DNA of 64,000 nucleotides, taken from positions 2,942,501-3,006,500 of the forward strand of contig NZ_CP107942.1 in assembly GCF_036053395.1 (NCBI RefSeq), given 5' to 3'. The notes under the pieces were generated by a model. That model made no database searches. It saw only the letters and a program-made list of their open reading frames with translations, and had not been told where the DNA came from. Shown piece after piece: positions 9,458 to 17,739 of the stretch; within the stretch, counting starts at the first letter, position 1, and every line of letters begins with the position of its first letter. The translations under genes were made by a program, and so were the position numbers. The stretch comes from Actinoplanes sp. NBC_00393 (lineage in GTDB: Bacteria; Actinomycetota; Actinomycetes; Mycobacteriales; Micromonosporaceae).

Positions 9458-9489
9458 GAGGGCGGGGACTGGGCTCAGTTCCCGCCCTC
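9458..9489. terminator. Hairpin terminator after the DUF808 gene
   Basis: GAGGGCGGGGACT (9458-9470) pairs with 9477-9489 through one wobble around a six-base loop. Flanking CAGCG/CGCTG could extend the stem. It lies 20 bp after the stop codon. Confidence 0.75.
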
Positions 9490-9587
9490 GCTGCTTTCCA
9501 GGGCAGGAGTTCGCCGATGTGGAGCAGAGGCGGGGCCGCGCACATCACCAGATGCAGGAGCCCCGGCACGGCGGCCAGAATGTGGGC

Positions 9588-10178
9588 ATGAGCGAAGTGA
9601 TCGCCAAGGCGACGGTCTCCCTGGACGGCTTCATCGCGGACGAGCAGGACCAGGTGGGTCCGTTGTTCGATTGGTACGGCAACGGCGAGGTCGCCTATGC
9701 CGGCGGCGACCCGGAGCGGGTGTTCCACCTGTCGCCGGCCAGCGCCGACTACATGAAGCGGACCTGGTCGCGGATCGGGGTCGGGGTGATCGGCCGGCGG
9801 CTGTTCGATCTGACGGACGGCTGGGGTGGGCGGCCCGCCGCCGGGGATCACGTGTTCGTGGTGACGCACGAGGCTCCGGCCGGCTGGGCGTACCCGGATG
9901 CGCCTTTCACGTTCGTGACCGATGGGCTGGCCAGCGCGATCGGGCAGGCCAAGGCTGCCGCCGGCGGCCGGGACGTGTCGCTGACCGGCGGTGACCTGCT
10001 GGGTCAGGCCCTGGCCGCCGGGCTGGTCGACGAGGTGCAGGTGGATCTGGTGCCGGTGGTGTTCGGCAAGGGTGTGCGGTTCTTCGGGGAGTTCGGTGGG
10101 CCGCCGGCGCTCCTGGACGATCCGGAGATCGTCCAGGGCGACCGGGTGATTCACCTGCGGTTCCGGGTGCGCCGCTAG
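9588..10178 (+). CDS. RibD C-terminal / dihydrofolate-reductase-like protein
   Basis: I start the gene at ATG 9588, where the conserved opening MSEVIAKATVSLDGFIADE begins. The frame is open further upstream but without family sequence. The 196-residue protein has the NADPH-fold motifs GVGVIGRRLFDLTDGW, HVFVVTHE and LTGGDLLGQALAAGLVDEV (a Rossmann-like GG loop). It ends with the usual LVPVVFGKGVRFFGEF and final strand. Members reduce pteridine- or flavin-like substrates; the true substrate here is unknown. It converges on the arylsulfatase gene with only one base between the stops. Confidence 0.85.
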   Translation: MSEVIAKATVSLDGFIADEQDQVGPLFDWYGNGEVAYAGGDPERVFHLSPASADYMKRTWSRIGVGVIGRRLFDLTDGWGGRPAAGDHVFVVTHEAPAGWAYPDAPFTFVTDGLASAIGQAKAAAGGRDVSLTGGDLLGQALAAGLVDEVQVDLVPVVFGKGVRFFGEFGGPPALLDDPEIVQGDRVIHLRFRVRR

Positions 10179-10179
10179 G

Positions 10180-12540
10180 TTATTGGCGGGCCAGGGCGAT
10201 GCGCAGTTTCTCCTGCGGGTCGGGTTCGTGGCCGTCGCCGCCGAGGTCGATCCGCACCCAGTGGATCTTGCCGGTGAAGCGGCTGGTGGCGGTGGTGTAG
10301 TCCGCGGAGACGGTGGTGCCGGATTCGTAGCCGACGTCGGTGGTCTCGTCGGCGGAGAAGACCATCGGCTGGGTGGCGTCGACGCGCCCGGTGCCGGCCG
10401 GGCTGCCGTCGACCGAGAGGGTGACCGTGCCGCCTTTGCCCAGGCCACCACCGTCGTAGGCGAAGTCCATCAGGATCTGGTGGCGGCCGGCGGGCAGCGG
10501 CTGCTCGGCGGTGGTGGCGAAGTGCCGGATGCCGAGCACGTTGTAGACGAAACGCAGCCGGTCGTCGTGGACGTAGACGGTCCACCCGCCGAACCGGCCG
10601 CCCTGCGCGATGATCACACCGGTGGCGCCGGTTTCCGGGATGTCGATGTCGGCGGTGACCGAGAACGATCGGTTCTTGATGCTGACCACGCTGTTCTCGG
10701 AGAGCCGGCCCATGCCGGGGTAGAGCATCTGCGTGGTGCCGCGGATCAGGGTGGGCCGCCCGGCCAGGTCCGGGTTGATGCGCTCGGCGGTACGGTCGTC
10801 GAGCGGCAGAACGTTGTACTTGGCGGCTTCGAGCAGCCACAGCCGTTGCAGGTGGGCCAGCTTCTCGGGCATCTTGTCGGCCAGGTCGTCGGCCTGGCTG
10901 TAGTCGCCGGCGCCGTCGTACAGCTCCCATACGTCCTCGTCGAACGGCGGCGGGGGCGGCCCCATCAGGTTCCACGGGGTGCGGTGTTTGGTGACCGCGC
11001 TCCAGCCCTTGTAGTAGATGCCCCGGTTGCCGGCCATCTCGAAGTACTGCGCGTCGTGGCGTTCGCCGGCGTCCGCCTGGTCGAAGGTGTACAGCATGCT
11101 GGTGCCCTCGATCGGGGACTGCTGCACGCCGTTGACCGAGACCGGCTCGGGCAGCCCGGCGGCTTCCAGGATGGTCGGCGCCACGTCGATGACGTGGGTG
11201 AACTGCGAGCGCAGCCCGCCGCGTTCGGTGATGCCGGCCGGCCAGTGCACGATGGTGCCGTTGCGGGTGCCGCCCCAGTGCGAGGCCACCTGCTTGGTCC
11301 ATTGGAACGGGGTGCACATCGCCCACGCCCAGCCGACCGAGTAGTGGTTGTAGGAGGTCGGCGAACCGAACTCGGCCATCTTGCTGCGCAGGAACTCGGG
11401 GGTCTCCAGGGCGGCCATGCCGTTGAAGTTGGCCATCTCGTTGAAGGCGCCGTTCATGGTGCCTTCGGCGGACGCGCCGTTGTCGCCGACGATGTAGTAG
11501 ATCAGCGTGTTGTCGAGCACACCGAGTTCCTCGACGGTGTCGATGAGCCGCCCGACCTGGTGGTCGGTGTGTTCCAGGAAACCGGCGTACACCTCCATCT
11601 GGCGGGCCAGCACCGGTTTGAGCTCGTCGGGCATGTCGTCCCAGGCGGTGATCTCGGTGTGCCGTTCGGTGAGCTGCGCGTCGGGCGGGATGACGCCGAG
11701 TTCCTTCTGCCGGGCGAAGGTGCGTTCGCGCAGGGCGTCCCAGCCGTCGTCGAACTGCCCGCGGTAGCGTTCCGGCCATTCGGCGGGCACGTGGTGCGGG
11801 GCGTGGGTGGCGCCGGGCGCGAAGTACACGAAGAACGGCTTGTCCGGCATCAGCGCCTTCTGCTGGCGCATCCAGGTGCAGGCGTGGTCGGCCAGGTCCT
11901 CGGTCAGGTGGTAGCCCTGCTCAGGGGTGGCCGGCGGCTCGACCGGGGTGGTGCCGTCGTACAGGGCCGGGTCCCACTGGTTGTTCTCGCCGCCGATGAA
12001 GCCGTAGAACTTCTCGAAGCCGCCGCCGGCCGACGGCCACGCGTCGAACGGGCCCATCGGGGAGGACTGCCAGACCGGCACCTCGTGGCATTTGCCGAAC
12101 TGGGCGGTCGAGTAGCCGTTGAGTTTCAGGGTCATGGCCAGCGGTGCTTTGGTGTTCGGCCGCAGCGAGTTGTTGCCGGGCGCGGCGGTCGCGGTCTCGG
12201 TGATGCTGCCCATGCCGACCGAGTGGTGGTTGCGCCCGGACAGCAGCGCGGCCCGGGTCGGCGCGCACAGGGCGGTGGTGTGGAAGCGGTTGTACTTGAG
12301 CCCGGCCGCGGCGAGACGCTCGGCGGTCGGTGTCCGGCACGGCCCACCGAAGGCGCTGGCCGCGCCGAACCCCACGTCGTCGAGCAGCACGATCAGCACG
12401 TTCGGGGCGCCGGCGGGCGGGCGCAGCGGCTCGATCGGCGGGTAGGCGGTGTCCGGGTCCTTCGCGTCATAGGTGGTCAGGCCGGGCGCCGGCCGGTCCG
12501 GGATGGGCAGCGCGGTACGCGCGTCGTCTGCTCTGGTCAT
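10180..12540 (-). CDS. Arylsulfatase (type I, formylglycine dependent)
   Basis: The 786-residue protein starts at ATG 12540 after GGAGGT. The sulfatase motif CAPTR at residues 92-96 places the formylglycine precursor at Cys92. Metal ligands are visible as DDVGFG (Asp54, Asp55) and later in VGDNGAS. PNVLIVLLDDVG and the FVYFAPGATHAPHHVP segment are typical of AtsA-like enzymes. The C-terminal 180 residues form a beta-rich extension. Type I sulfatases hydrolyse sulfate esters after a cysteine is oxidised by formylglycine-generating enzyme, which is encoded divergently 98 bp away. No clear signal peptide is seen, so the enzyme is probably cytoplasmic. Confidence 0.92.
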   Translation of the reverse strand: MTRADDARTALPIPDRPAPGLTTYDAKDPDTAYPPIEPLRPPAGAPNVLIVLLDDVGFGAASAFGGPCRTPTAERLAAAGLKYNRFHTTALCAPTRAALLSGRNHHSVGMGSITETATAAPGNNSLRPNTKAPLAMTLKLNGYSTAQFGKCHEVPVWQSSPMGPFDAWPSAGGGFEKFYGFIGGENNQWDPALYDGTTPVEPPATPEQGYHLTEDLADHACTWMRQQKALMPDKPFFVYFAPGATHAPHHVPAEWPERYRGQFDDGWDALRERTFARQKELGVIPPDAQLTERHTEITAWDDMPDELKPVLARQMEVYAGFLEHTDHQVGRLIDTVEELGVLDNTLIYYIVGDNGASAEGTMNGAFNEMANFNGMAALETPEFLRSKMAEFGSPTSYNHYSVGWAWAMCTPFQWTKQVASHWGGTRNGTIVHWPAGITERGGLRSQFTHVIDVAPTILEAAGLPEPVSVNGVQQSPIEGTSMLYTFDQADAGERHDAQYFEMAGNRGIYYKGWSAVTKHRTPWNLMGPPPPPFDEDVWELYDGAGDYSQADDLADKMPEKLAHLQRLWLLEAAKYNVLPLDDRTAERINPDLAGRPTLIRGTTQMLYPGMGRLSENSVVSIKNRSFSVTADIDIPETGATGVIIAQGGRFGGWTVYVHDDRLRFVYNVLGIRHFATTAEQPLPAGRHQILMDFAYDGGGLGKGGTVTLSVDGSPAGTGRVDATQPMVFSADETTDVGYESGTTVSADYTTATSRFTGKIHWVRIDLGGDGHEPDPQEKLRIALARQ

Positions 12541-12638
12541 CGTCAACCTCCGAGCCCGAGTGTCATCGCGGGGCGGTGAGTGCACCTCATCCGTCCCGGG
12601 TGAGGTGCCGGGCCACCGGCGATGGCGACGATCGGGGC

Positions 12639-13574
12639 ATGCATGACAGGGACTGTTGCGCGCCGAGCCGGGCTGCCGGGCCGTTGATGTCGGTGTCCCG
12701 CCCGGCGGCGACCGGGCGGCACGACATCGAGCAGCGGTCGGTTCCGGCGCAGACGTTCCTGATGGGCGATCAGCACGGCGACGACCGGCACGGCGACGGG
12801 GAGACGCCGGTGCACGACGTCACCCTTCCGGAGTTCCACATCGACGCGACCACGGTCACCAACCGCGACTTCGCGGCGTTCGTCGCCGGGTCCGGCTATC
12901 TGACCGAGGCGGAACGGTACGGGTTCTCCGCCGTCTTCCATCTGGCGGTGCGGGCCGAGCCGGGTGACGTGATGGGGGCGGCCAGCGGCGCGCCGTGGTG
13001 GTTCGGGGTCCGCGGCGCGGACTGGGCGCATCCCGGCGGGCCCGCCTCGAACCTGGACGGCCTGGACGACCACCCGGTCGTGCACGTGAGCTGGAACGAC
13101 GCGGTCGCCTACTGCGCGTGGGCGGGCCGGCGGCTGCCGACCGAGGCGGAGTGGGAGTGCGCGGCCCGCGGCGGCGTGCCCGGGCAGCGTTATCCGTGGG
13201 GCGACGAGATGCCCGGCGACTGGCCGTGCAACATCTGGCAGGGCACGTTTCCGCAGCACAATCAGGGTACGGACGGCTGGTTGACGACGGCGCCGGTGCG
13301 CTCGTACCGGCGTAACGGGTACGGGCTGTGGCAGCCGGTCGGCAACGTCTGGGAGTGGTGCGCCGACTGGTGGGACCGCCGCTATTACGCGGTGTCGCAG
13401 CGCTACGACCCGGCGGGCCCGCTGTCCGGCGCCGGCCGGGTGATGCGCGGCGGCTCGTACCTGTGCCACGACTCGTACTGCAACCGCTACCGCAACGCGG
13501 CCCGCTCGTCGAACACCCCGGATTCCTCGGCCGCGAACATCGGCTTCCGGACGGTGGCCCTGGACCCGGCCTAG
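12639..13574 (+). CDS. Formylglycine-generating enzyme (sulfatase maturase)
   Basis: I start at ATG 12639 (311 residues); a shorter start at MSVSRPAATG (12687) is possible. The core runs from VPAQTFLMGD through DATTVTNRDFAAFV, HPVVHVSWNDAVAYCAW and RLPTEAEWECAARGG to GGSYLCHDSYCNRYRNAARS. The last contains the copper-binding active-site cysteines, here Cys276 and Cys281. This enzyme oxidises the cysteine of CxPxR sulfatase motifs with oxygen. The divergent neighbour is its expected substrate. The extreme N-terminus MHDRDCCAPSR carries a CxPSR motif that itself looks like a sulfatase substrate site. The gene converges with pip, overlapping by four bases. Confidence 0.92.
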   Translation: MHDRDCCAPSRAAGPLMSVSRPAATGRHDIEQRSVPAQTFLMGDQHGDDRHGDGETPVHDVTLPEFHIDATTVTNRDFAAFVAGSGYLTEAERYGFSAVFHLAVRAEPGDVMGAASGAPWWFGVRGADWAHPGGPASNLDGLDDHPVVHVSWNDAVAYCAWAGRRLPTEAEWECAARGGVPGQRYPWGDEMPGDWPCNIWQGTFPQHNQGTDGWLTTAPVRSYRRNGYGLWQPVGNVWEWCADWWDRRYYAVSQRYDPAGPLSGAGRVMRGGSYLCHDSYCNRYRNAARSSNTPDSSAANIGFRTVALDPA

Positions 13575-14443
13575 AACCGGTCGAGCGCCGCCCGGACGAC
13601 GTCCTCGGCGATCACGTGGCCGGCGTCGGTGACGATCAGTTCGGAGCCGGGCCAGGCCTGGTGCAGCTCCCACGCCGCCTGCAGCGGTGAGCCGAGGTCG
13701 AGCCGGCCGTGGATGAGCACGCCGGGGATGCCGGCGAGCCGGTGGGCGTGGCGCAGCAGGACGCCCTCCTCCAGCCAGGCGGCGTGCGAGAAGTAGTGGG
13801 TGCAGATCCGCACGAAGCCGGTCCGGGCCCGCGGTGGCCGGTCGCGGTAGTGGGTTCCGGACATCACCGTGTCCTCCCAGGTGCACCATTCCAGCTCGGC
13901 CTTGTCGCGGACCGCCGGGTCGGGGGACTCCATCAGCCGGGCGTAGCCGCCGACCACGTCGTCGCCGTCGACCAGGCTGCGGAAGCGGTCCCATTCGGCG
14001 GGGAAGAACCGGCCGACGCCGCGGTACAGCCAGTCGATGTCGGCGCGGCGGGTCATCGTCACGGCTGCGAGGACGATTTCGGTGACGCGGCTCGGGTGCT
14101 GTTGGGCGTACGCCAGAATCAAGGTCGACCCCCAGGACCCGCCATGCAGCAGCCACGCCGGGATGCGCAGGTGCTCGCGCAGTTTCTCCATGTCGGCGAC
14201 CAGATGCCAGGTGGTGTTGTGCCGCATGCCGGTGGCCGGGTCGGCGGCGTGCGGCCGGCTGCGGCCGCAGCCGCGCTGGTCGAAAAGGATCACCCGGTAG
14301 CGGTCCAGGTCGAAGCGGCGCAGCCAGAACTCGCCGGCGCCGGAGCCGGGGCCGCCGTGCACGACCAGCGCGGGTTTGCCCTGTGGGTTGCCGTGCTGCT
14401 CCCAGTGGATGATGTTGCCGTCACCCACGTCCAGGTCTGGCAT
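13571..14443 (-). CDS. pip: Proline iminopeptidase (alpha/beta hydrolase)
   Basis: A 290-residue cytoplasmic S33-family peptidase. The oxyanion-hole motif HGGPGSGAGEF is at residues 29-39, and FDQRGCGRSRPHA is characteristic of prolyl aminopeptidases. The nucleophile elbow is GGSWGSTL. The catalytic Asp probably lies in HGRLDLGSP, and His in TDAGHVI. These enzymes remove N-terminal proline from peptides. Its start codon is only 14 bp from the divergent ATPase gene, so the two promoters must overlap coding sequence or be leaderless. Confidence 0.92.
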   Translation of the reverse strand: MPDLDVGDGNIIHWEQHGNPQGKPALVVHGGPGSGAGEFWLRRFDLDRYRVILFDQRGCGRSRPHAADPATGMRHNTTWHLVADMEKLREHLRIPAWLLHGGSWGSTLILAYAQQHPSRVTEIVLAAVTMTRRADIDWLYRGVGRFFPAEWDRFRSLVDGDDVVGGYARLMESPDPAVRDKAELEWCTWEDTVMSGTHYRDRPPRARTGFVRICTHYFSHAAWLEEGVLLRHAHRLAGIPGVLIHGRLDLGSPLQAAWELHQAWPGSELIVTDAGHVIAEDVVRAALDRF

Positions 14444-14457
14444 GCGAGGCTCCCAGG

Positions 14458-15177
14458 GTGTTCATCAAGGCGATCATGCTCGAGCGTGGCCCGGCCGACG
14501 GTTATCCCTTCGACCTGCCGGTGGTGCGGGCGCTGCGCGAGAGCGGCGGGCTGGAACTGGCGAATCCGGTGACGCTGCTCGCGGGCGACAACGGTACCGG
14601 TAAGTCGACGCTGGTGGAGGCCGTGGCGGTGGCGGCCGGGTTCAATCCCGAGGGTGGCAGCACGTCGTTCAACTTCGCGACCCGCTCGAGCGAGTCGGTG
14701 CTGGGGGAGCACCTGGTGCTGTCGCGGGTGCCGGGCCGGCGGCCGCGGACCGGTTATTTCCTGCGGGCCGAGTCGTTTTACAACGTGGCCACCGAGATCG
14801 AGAAGATCGGGGTGGTGGCCGGGTACGGCGGGGTGTCGCCGCACGAGCGCTCGCACGGCGAGTCGTTCCTGGATCTGGCGGTGCACCGGTTCGGCCCGGC
14901 CGGGTTGTACCTGCTGGACGAGCCGGAGGCGGCGCTGTCGGTGCAGGGCTGTCTGGCGCTGCTGCTGCGCATCGCCGAGCTCGTCAAGCTGGGCAGCCAG
15001 TTCATCATCGCGACGCATTCGCCGATCCTGCTGGCCTGCCCGCAGGCGTCGATCTTCGAGATCCGCCCGGGCGGCGGGCTCGCCGAGATCGACTTCGACC
15101 AGGCCGACGCGGTGGTGCTGACCAGGGCGTTCCTGGCGGATCCGGGGCGTTTCCTGGGCCGGCTTTTCGGGGACTGA
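14458..15177 (+). CDS. AAA family ATPase (ABC/SMC-like head)
   Basis: The 239-residue single-domain ATPase has Walker A GDNGTGKST at 43-51. A signature-like SHGES follows at 132-136. Walker B GLYLLDEPEAAL is at about 149-160 and the switch histidine lies in ATHSP near residue 187. There is no coiled coil, so this is the compact form used as a stand-alone regulator or DNA-repair-like ATPase; its substrate is unknown. GTG 14458 is preferred over ATG 14476 because VFIKAIMLER matches the usual family start. It is followed after eight bases by the next reductase gene, so they are likely cotranscribed. Confidence 0.85.
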   Translation: MFIKAIMLERGPADGYPFDLPVVRALRESGGLELANPVTLLAGDNGTGKSTLVEAVAVAAGFNPEGGSTSFNFATRSSESVLGEHLVLSRVPGRRPRTGYFLRAESFYNVATEIEKIGVVAGYGGVSPHERSHGESFLDLAVHRFGPAGLYLLDEPEAALSVQGCLALLLRIAELVKLGSQFIIATHSPILLACPQASIFEIRPGGGLAEIDFDQADAVVLTRAFLADPGRFLGRLFGD

Positions 15178-15184
15178 GAGCCTC

Positions 15185-15820
15185 ATGCGGCCGCGGGTGG
15201 TGATTCACAACAGTGTCAGCGTGGACGGGCGGCTCACCGGCTTCCCGGTCGATCTGGGTCTGCACTACGAGATCGCCGCGCGGATCCCGGCGGACGCGAT
15301 TCTCAGCGGCAGCGGCACGATGCTGGCGGCCGCCGAGGAGCAGAACGTCGATCTGTCCGGTTCGGATCAGGCGCCGCAGGAACCCGACGCCGACCTCGCG
15401 AAGCCGTTGCTGGTGGTCGTCGACGGCCGCGGCCGGCTGACCCGCCTGGACTGGCTGCGCGCGGTGCCGCACTGGCGCGACGTGGTGATCATGTGCTGCG
15501 CGGCTACGCCGCACCGGCACCGGGCGCGGCGGGTGGTCACGGCGGGCGACCGGGTCGATCTTGCTGACGGGTTGGCGCAACTGCGGGCGGCGTACGCGGT
15601 GAGCACGGTCAAAGTCGACGCCGGTGGCACGCTGAACGCCCGCCTGCTGGACGCGGGCCTGGTCGACGAGCTGAGCGTGATCGTCTCCCCGCACGTCGCG
15701 GCCGGTGACACGGTGCCATTGTTCACGGCCGCCGCGGGCCGAAGGTTGCGGCTGATCGGGTCCGAGCCGCTGCGCGACGATCATCTCTGGCTGCGGTACG
15801 CGATCATCCCTGACGGGTGA
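15185..15820 (+). CDS. RibD C-terminal / DHFR-like reductase
   Basis: A 211-residue protein beginning MRPRVVIHNSVSVDGRLTGF, the usual first strand and Asp-Gly turn of this fold. The dinucleotide-binding loop lies around KVDAGGTLNARLLDAGLVDEL, and the C-terminal strands around LRDDHLWLRYAI. The usual second glycine loop is weaker than in the 9588 gene. It probably uses NADPH on a heterocyclic substrate that cannot be predicted. It follows the ATPase gene by eight bases. Confidence 0.82.
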   Translation: MRPRVVIHNSVSVDGRLTGFPVDLGLHYEIAARIPADAILSGSGTMLAAAEEQNVDLSGSDQAPQEPDADLAKPLLVVVDGRGRLTRLDWLRAVPHWRDVVIMCCAATPHRHRARRVVTAGDRVDLADGLAQLRAAYAVSTVKVDAGGTLNARLLDAGLVDELSVIVSPHVAAGDTVPLFTAAAGRRLRLIGSEPLRDDHLWLRYAIIPDG

Positions 15821-15847
15821 CCTTGCGGGCGCCGGGGAGGTGTTAGC

Positions 15848-16735
15848 GTGCCGCGCATGAATCCCCTGGGTGACGCCGAGCGCGACACTGTCGGGACGGT
15901 CGCCGAGGGCTACGAGGCGTTCGAGGCCGGGCACTGGCAGCTGGCCGGTGAGCTGCTGTCGGACGCCGCCGGGCGGGTTGCCGAGGGCGCCGGGGAGTTG
16001 TGGTTCGACGCGGCGCTGGCGTACAAGTTCGCCGGGAACTGGCCGCGCGCCTACGCGACCGGCCGGACCGCGATCGGGTTCGTGCCCCGCGGCCGGGGCG
16101 AGCCGGCCTTCTGGAACCTGGGCATCGCAGCGACCATGCTGCGTGAGTGGGCGGTGGCCCGGGACTGCTGGGCCGGGTTCGGCCTGGACCTGCCGCCCGG
16201 GGACGGTCCGATCCACGAGGATCTCGGGCCGGTCTGCATCCGGCTGGGCGACGTCGGCGAGGTGGTGTGGGCGCGGCGGCTGTGCCCGGCCCGGGCCCGG
16301 GTGATCAGCGTGCCGTTCGACACGTCCCGCCGCTTCGGTGAGGTGCTCGTGCACGACGGCGCGCCCACCGGCGAACGGGAGCTGGAGGGCCGTACCGTGC
16401 CGGTCTTCGACGAGATCGCGATCTTCGAGGCGTCGTCGACGGTGACGCTGTCGGTGCTGGTCACCGCGGCGACGCCGGACGATCTGGCGCAGTTGCAGAC
16501 CGGGTTCGCCCGGCGCGGGCTGGGTGTGGAGGTGCTCGCCGCCCGGCTCGACCTGTGCGCCTGCTGCAGCGGCGGGAGAGTGCTGCAGCAGGCGGGCGGG
16601 TTCGCCGGCGAGCAGCGGCTGCTGCTGGGCGCCGGGATGCAGCAGGCCCGGGACCTGCTCGACGCGTGGGCCGAGCAACAGCCCGGCGGGCGCGCGTGGG
16701 CCAACCTGCATCCGGCGGTCAGTTCCAGCGGATGA
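15848..16735 (+). CDS. Tetratricopeptide-like protein of unknown function
   Basis: The 295-residue protein has a GTG start eight bases after GGAGG. The first 110 residues contain helix pairs of TPR type (GYEAFEAGHWQLAGELLSDA, AYKFAGNWPRAYATGRTAIG). The second half is a mixed alpha/beta domain with ARVISVPFDTSRRFGEVLVH and a Cys-rich turn LCACCSGG near residue 240. No catalytic motif is evident. It follows the two upstream genes on the same strand after 27 bp and overlaps the convergent lipoprotein gene by 17 bp. Confidence 0.75.
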   Translation: MPRMNPLGDAERDTVGTVAEGYEAFEAGHWQLAGELLSDAAGRVAEGAGELWFDAALAYKFAGNWPRAYATGRTAIGFVPRGRGEPAFWNLGIAATMLREWAVARDCWAGFGLDLPPGDGPIHEDLGPVCIRLGDVGEVVWARRLCPARARVISVPFDTSRRFGEVLVHDGAPTGERELEGRTVPVFDEIAIFEASSTVTLSVLVTAATPDDLAQLQTGFARRGLGVEVLAARLDLCACCSGGRVLQQAGGFAGEQRLLLGAGMQQARDLLDAWAEQQPGGRAWANLHPAVSSSG

Positions 16736-17657
16736 CCTCGCCGGCGAGCGGGCCGAACAGGCGGCGCGGGGTGCCGCCGGCCACCGGCACCGCGTAGAAG
16801 CCGTCGCCGCGGCGGGCGATCAGTTGCCGGCCGTCGGGGGAGACCAGCACGTCGGTGAACGGCTTGCCCTTGACGGCGCCGATCCTGCGGATGGTCGCGT
16901 CGGTGCGCTGCGGGTCGGCGGTCAGCGCCACCAGTTCGGCCCGTTCGCCCTGGCCGCGGCAGGCGAGGGTGAAGGCGGCGATCTGTGGGCCGTGGCAGGA
17001 GTAGAGCAGGGCGCTGACCCCGTCGCCGTCGTCGTCGGGAGCGATCACGTCGGCGTCGACGAGTTCCCGGGCGCTGCGGTGCACGGTCACGTCGCGGGCC
17101 GCGGGCACCGAGGGGATCGCGACGTGTTCGGCGCTCGCCGGATCCCCGGTCGAGTCGGTGAACTGCGACGGAAAGCCGGGCAGGTCGCCGGTGACCCGGC
17201 CGGGGTCGGCCGGGTCGACGCCGACCGTCTTGCGCATCGCCCCGTCGCCGCCGTCGAGTTCGACGCCGAGCCGGCCGCTGCCGGGCACGAACGCGGCGTT
17301 GACCAGGGCCAGCCCGTCCCCGCCGAGGGCGGCCGGGTTGAGCGTGCCGGACGGCCGATAGCCGTCGCCGTCCAGGGTATACACGGTGAGCAGCCCGGCG
17401 TCCCGGTCGACTGTCGCGGCGTACCGGAAATCCGGGCTGTAGGTGACCTGGCGGCCGGCCGGACGCTCCAGCGTTCGCAGCACCGTGCCGGTCTTCGCGT
17501 CGTGCACGCGCAGCGTGTCGCCGTCGACGGCGATCAGCCCGGACGGCAGCGCGGGGCCCGGTGTCGTGGGCGGCTGGTTCCAGGTGGCCGCACTGTCGCC
17601 GCCGGTGCAGCCGGCCAGCAGAAACAGCAGCGTGCACGCGGCGGAGGACTTCTTCAC
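16719..17657 (-). CDS. Lipoprotein with predicted beta-propeller domain
   Basis: I start at GTG 17657, because this start gives a short positively charged signal peptide VKKSSAACTLLFLLAGC whose last four residues LAGC form a lipobox. The frame is open further upstream without a signal. The mature part repeats strand motifs such as GLIAVDGDTLRVHDAKTGTV, VTYSPDFRYAATV and VLVSPDGRQLIARRG, typical of a WD40/YncE-like propeller. It is therefore likely a membrane-anchored, outward-facing protein; the ligand is unknown. It lies downstream of the chemotaxis receptor gene but is separated from it by a terminator. Confidence 0.82.
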   Translation of the reverse strand: MKKSSAACTLLFLLAGCTGGDSAATWNQPPTTPGPALPSGLIAVDGDTLRVHDAKTGTVLRTLERPAGRQVTYSPDFRYAATVDRDAGLLTVYTLDGDGYRPSGTLNPAALGGDGLALVNAAFVPGSGRLGVELDGGDGAMRKTVGVDPADPGRVTGDLPGFPSQFTDSTGDPASAEHVAIPSVPAARDVTVHRSARELVDADVIAPDDDGDGVSALLYSCHGPQIAAFTLACRGQGERAELVALTADPQRTDATIRRIGAVKGKPFTDVLVSPDGRQLIARRGDGFYAVPVAGGTPRRLFGPLAGEVIRWN

Positions 17658-17685
17658 CGGCCGGAGTCTATCGATCAACGACGAA

Positions 17686-17724
17686 GCGGGGGTGGCACGG
17701 CGACGATCGCCGTGCCACCCCCGC
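17686..17724. terminator. Perfect 18-bp hairpin terminator
   Basis: GCGGGGGTGGCACGGCGA (17686-17703) is followed by a three-base loop and its exact complement to 17724. It lies immediately downstream of the chemotaxis receptor gene. Confidence 0.85.
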
Positions 17725-17739
17725 GGGTGAACCGGGAAC

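Noticed and set aside
10175..11779. Second sulfatase-like frame on the minus strand
   Set aside because: It is an alternative frame of the arylsulfatase gene with Arg/His-rich composition and no sulfatase motifs.
8079..12579. Very long open frames antisense to the DUF808 and arylsulfatase genes (about 790-800 codons)
   Set aside because: They are shadows caused by high GC: compositions are His/Arg/Val-Gly biased, no motifs appear, and the opposite strand encodes clear enzymes.
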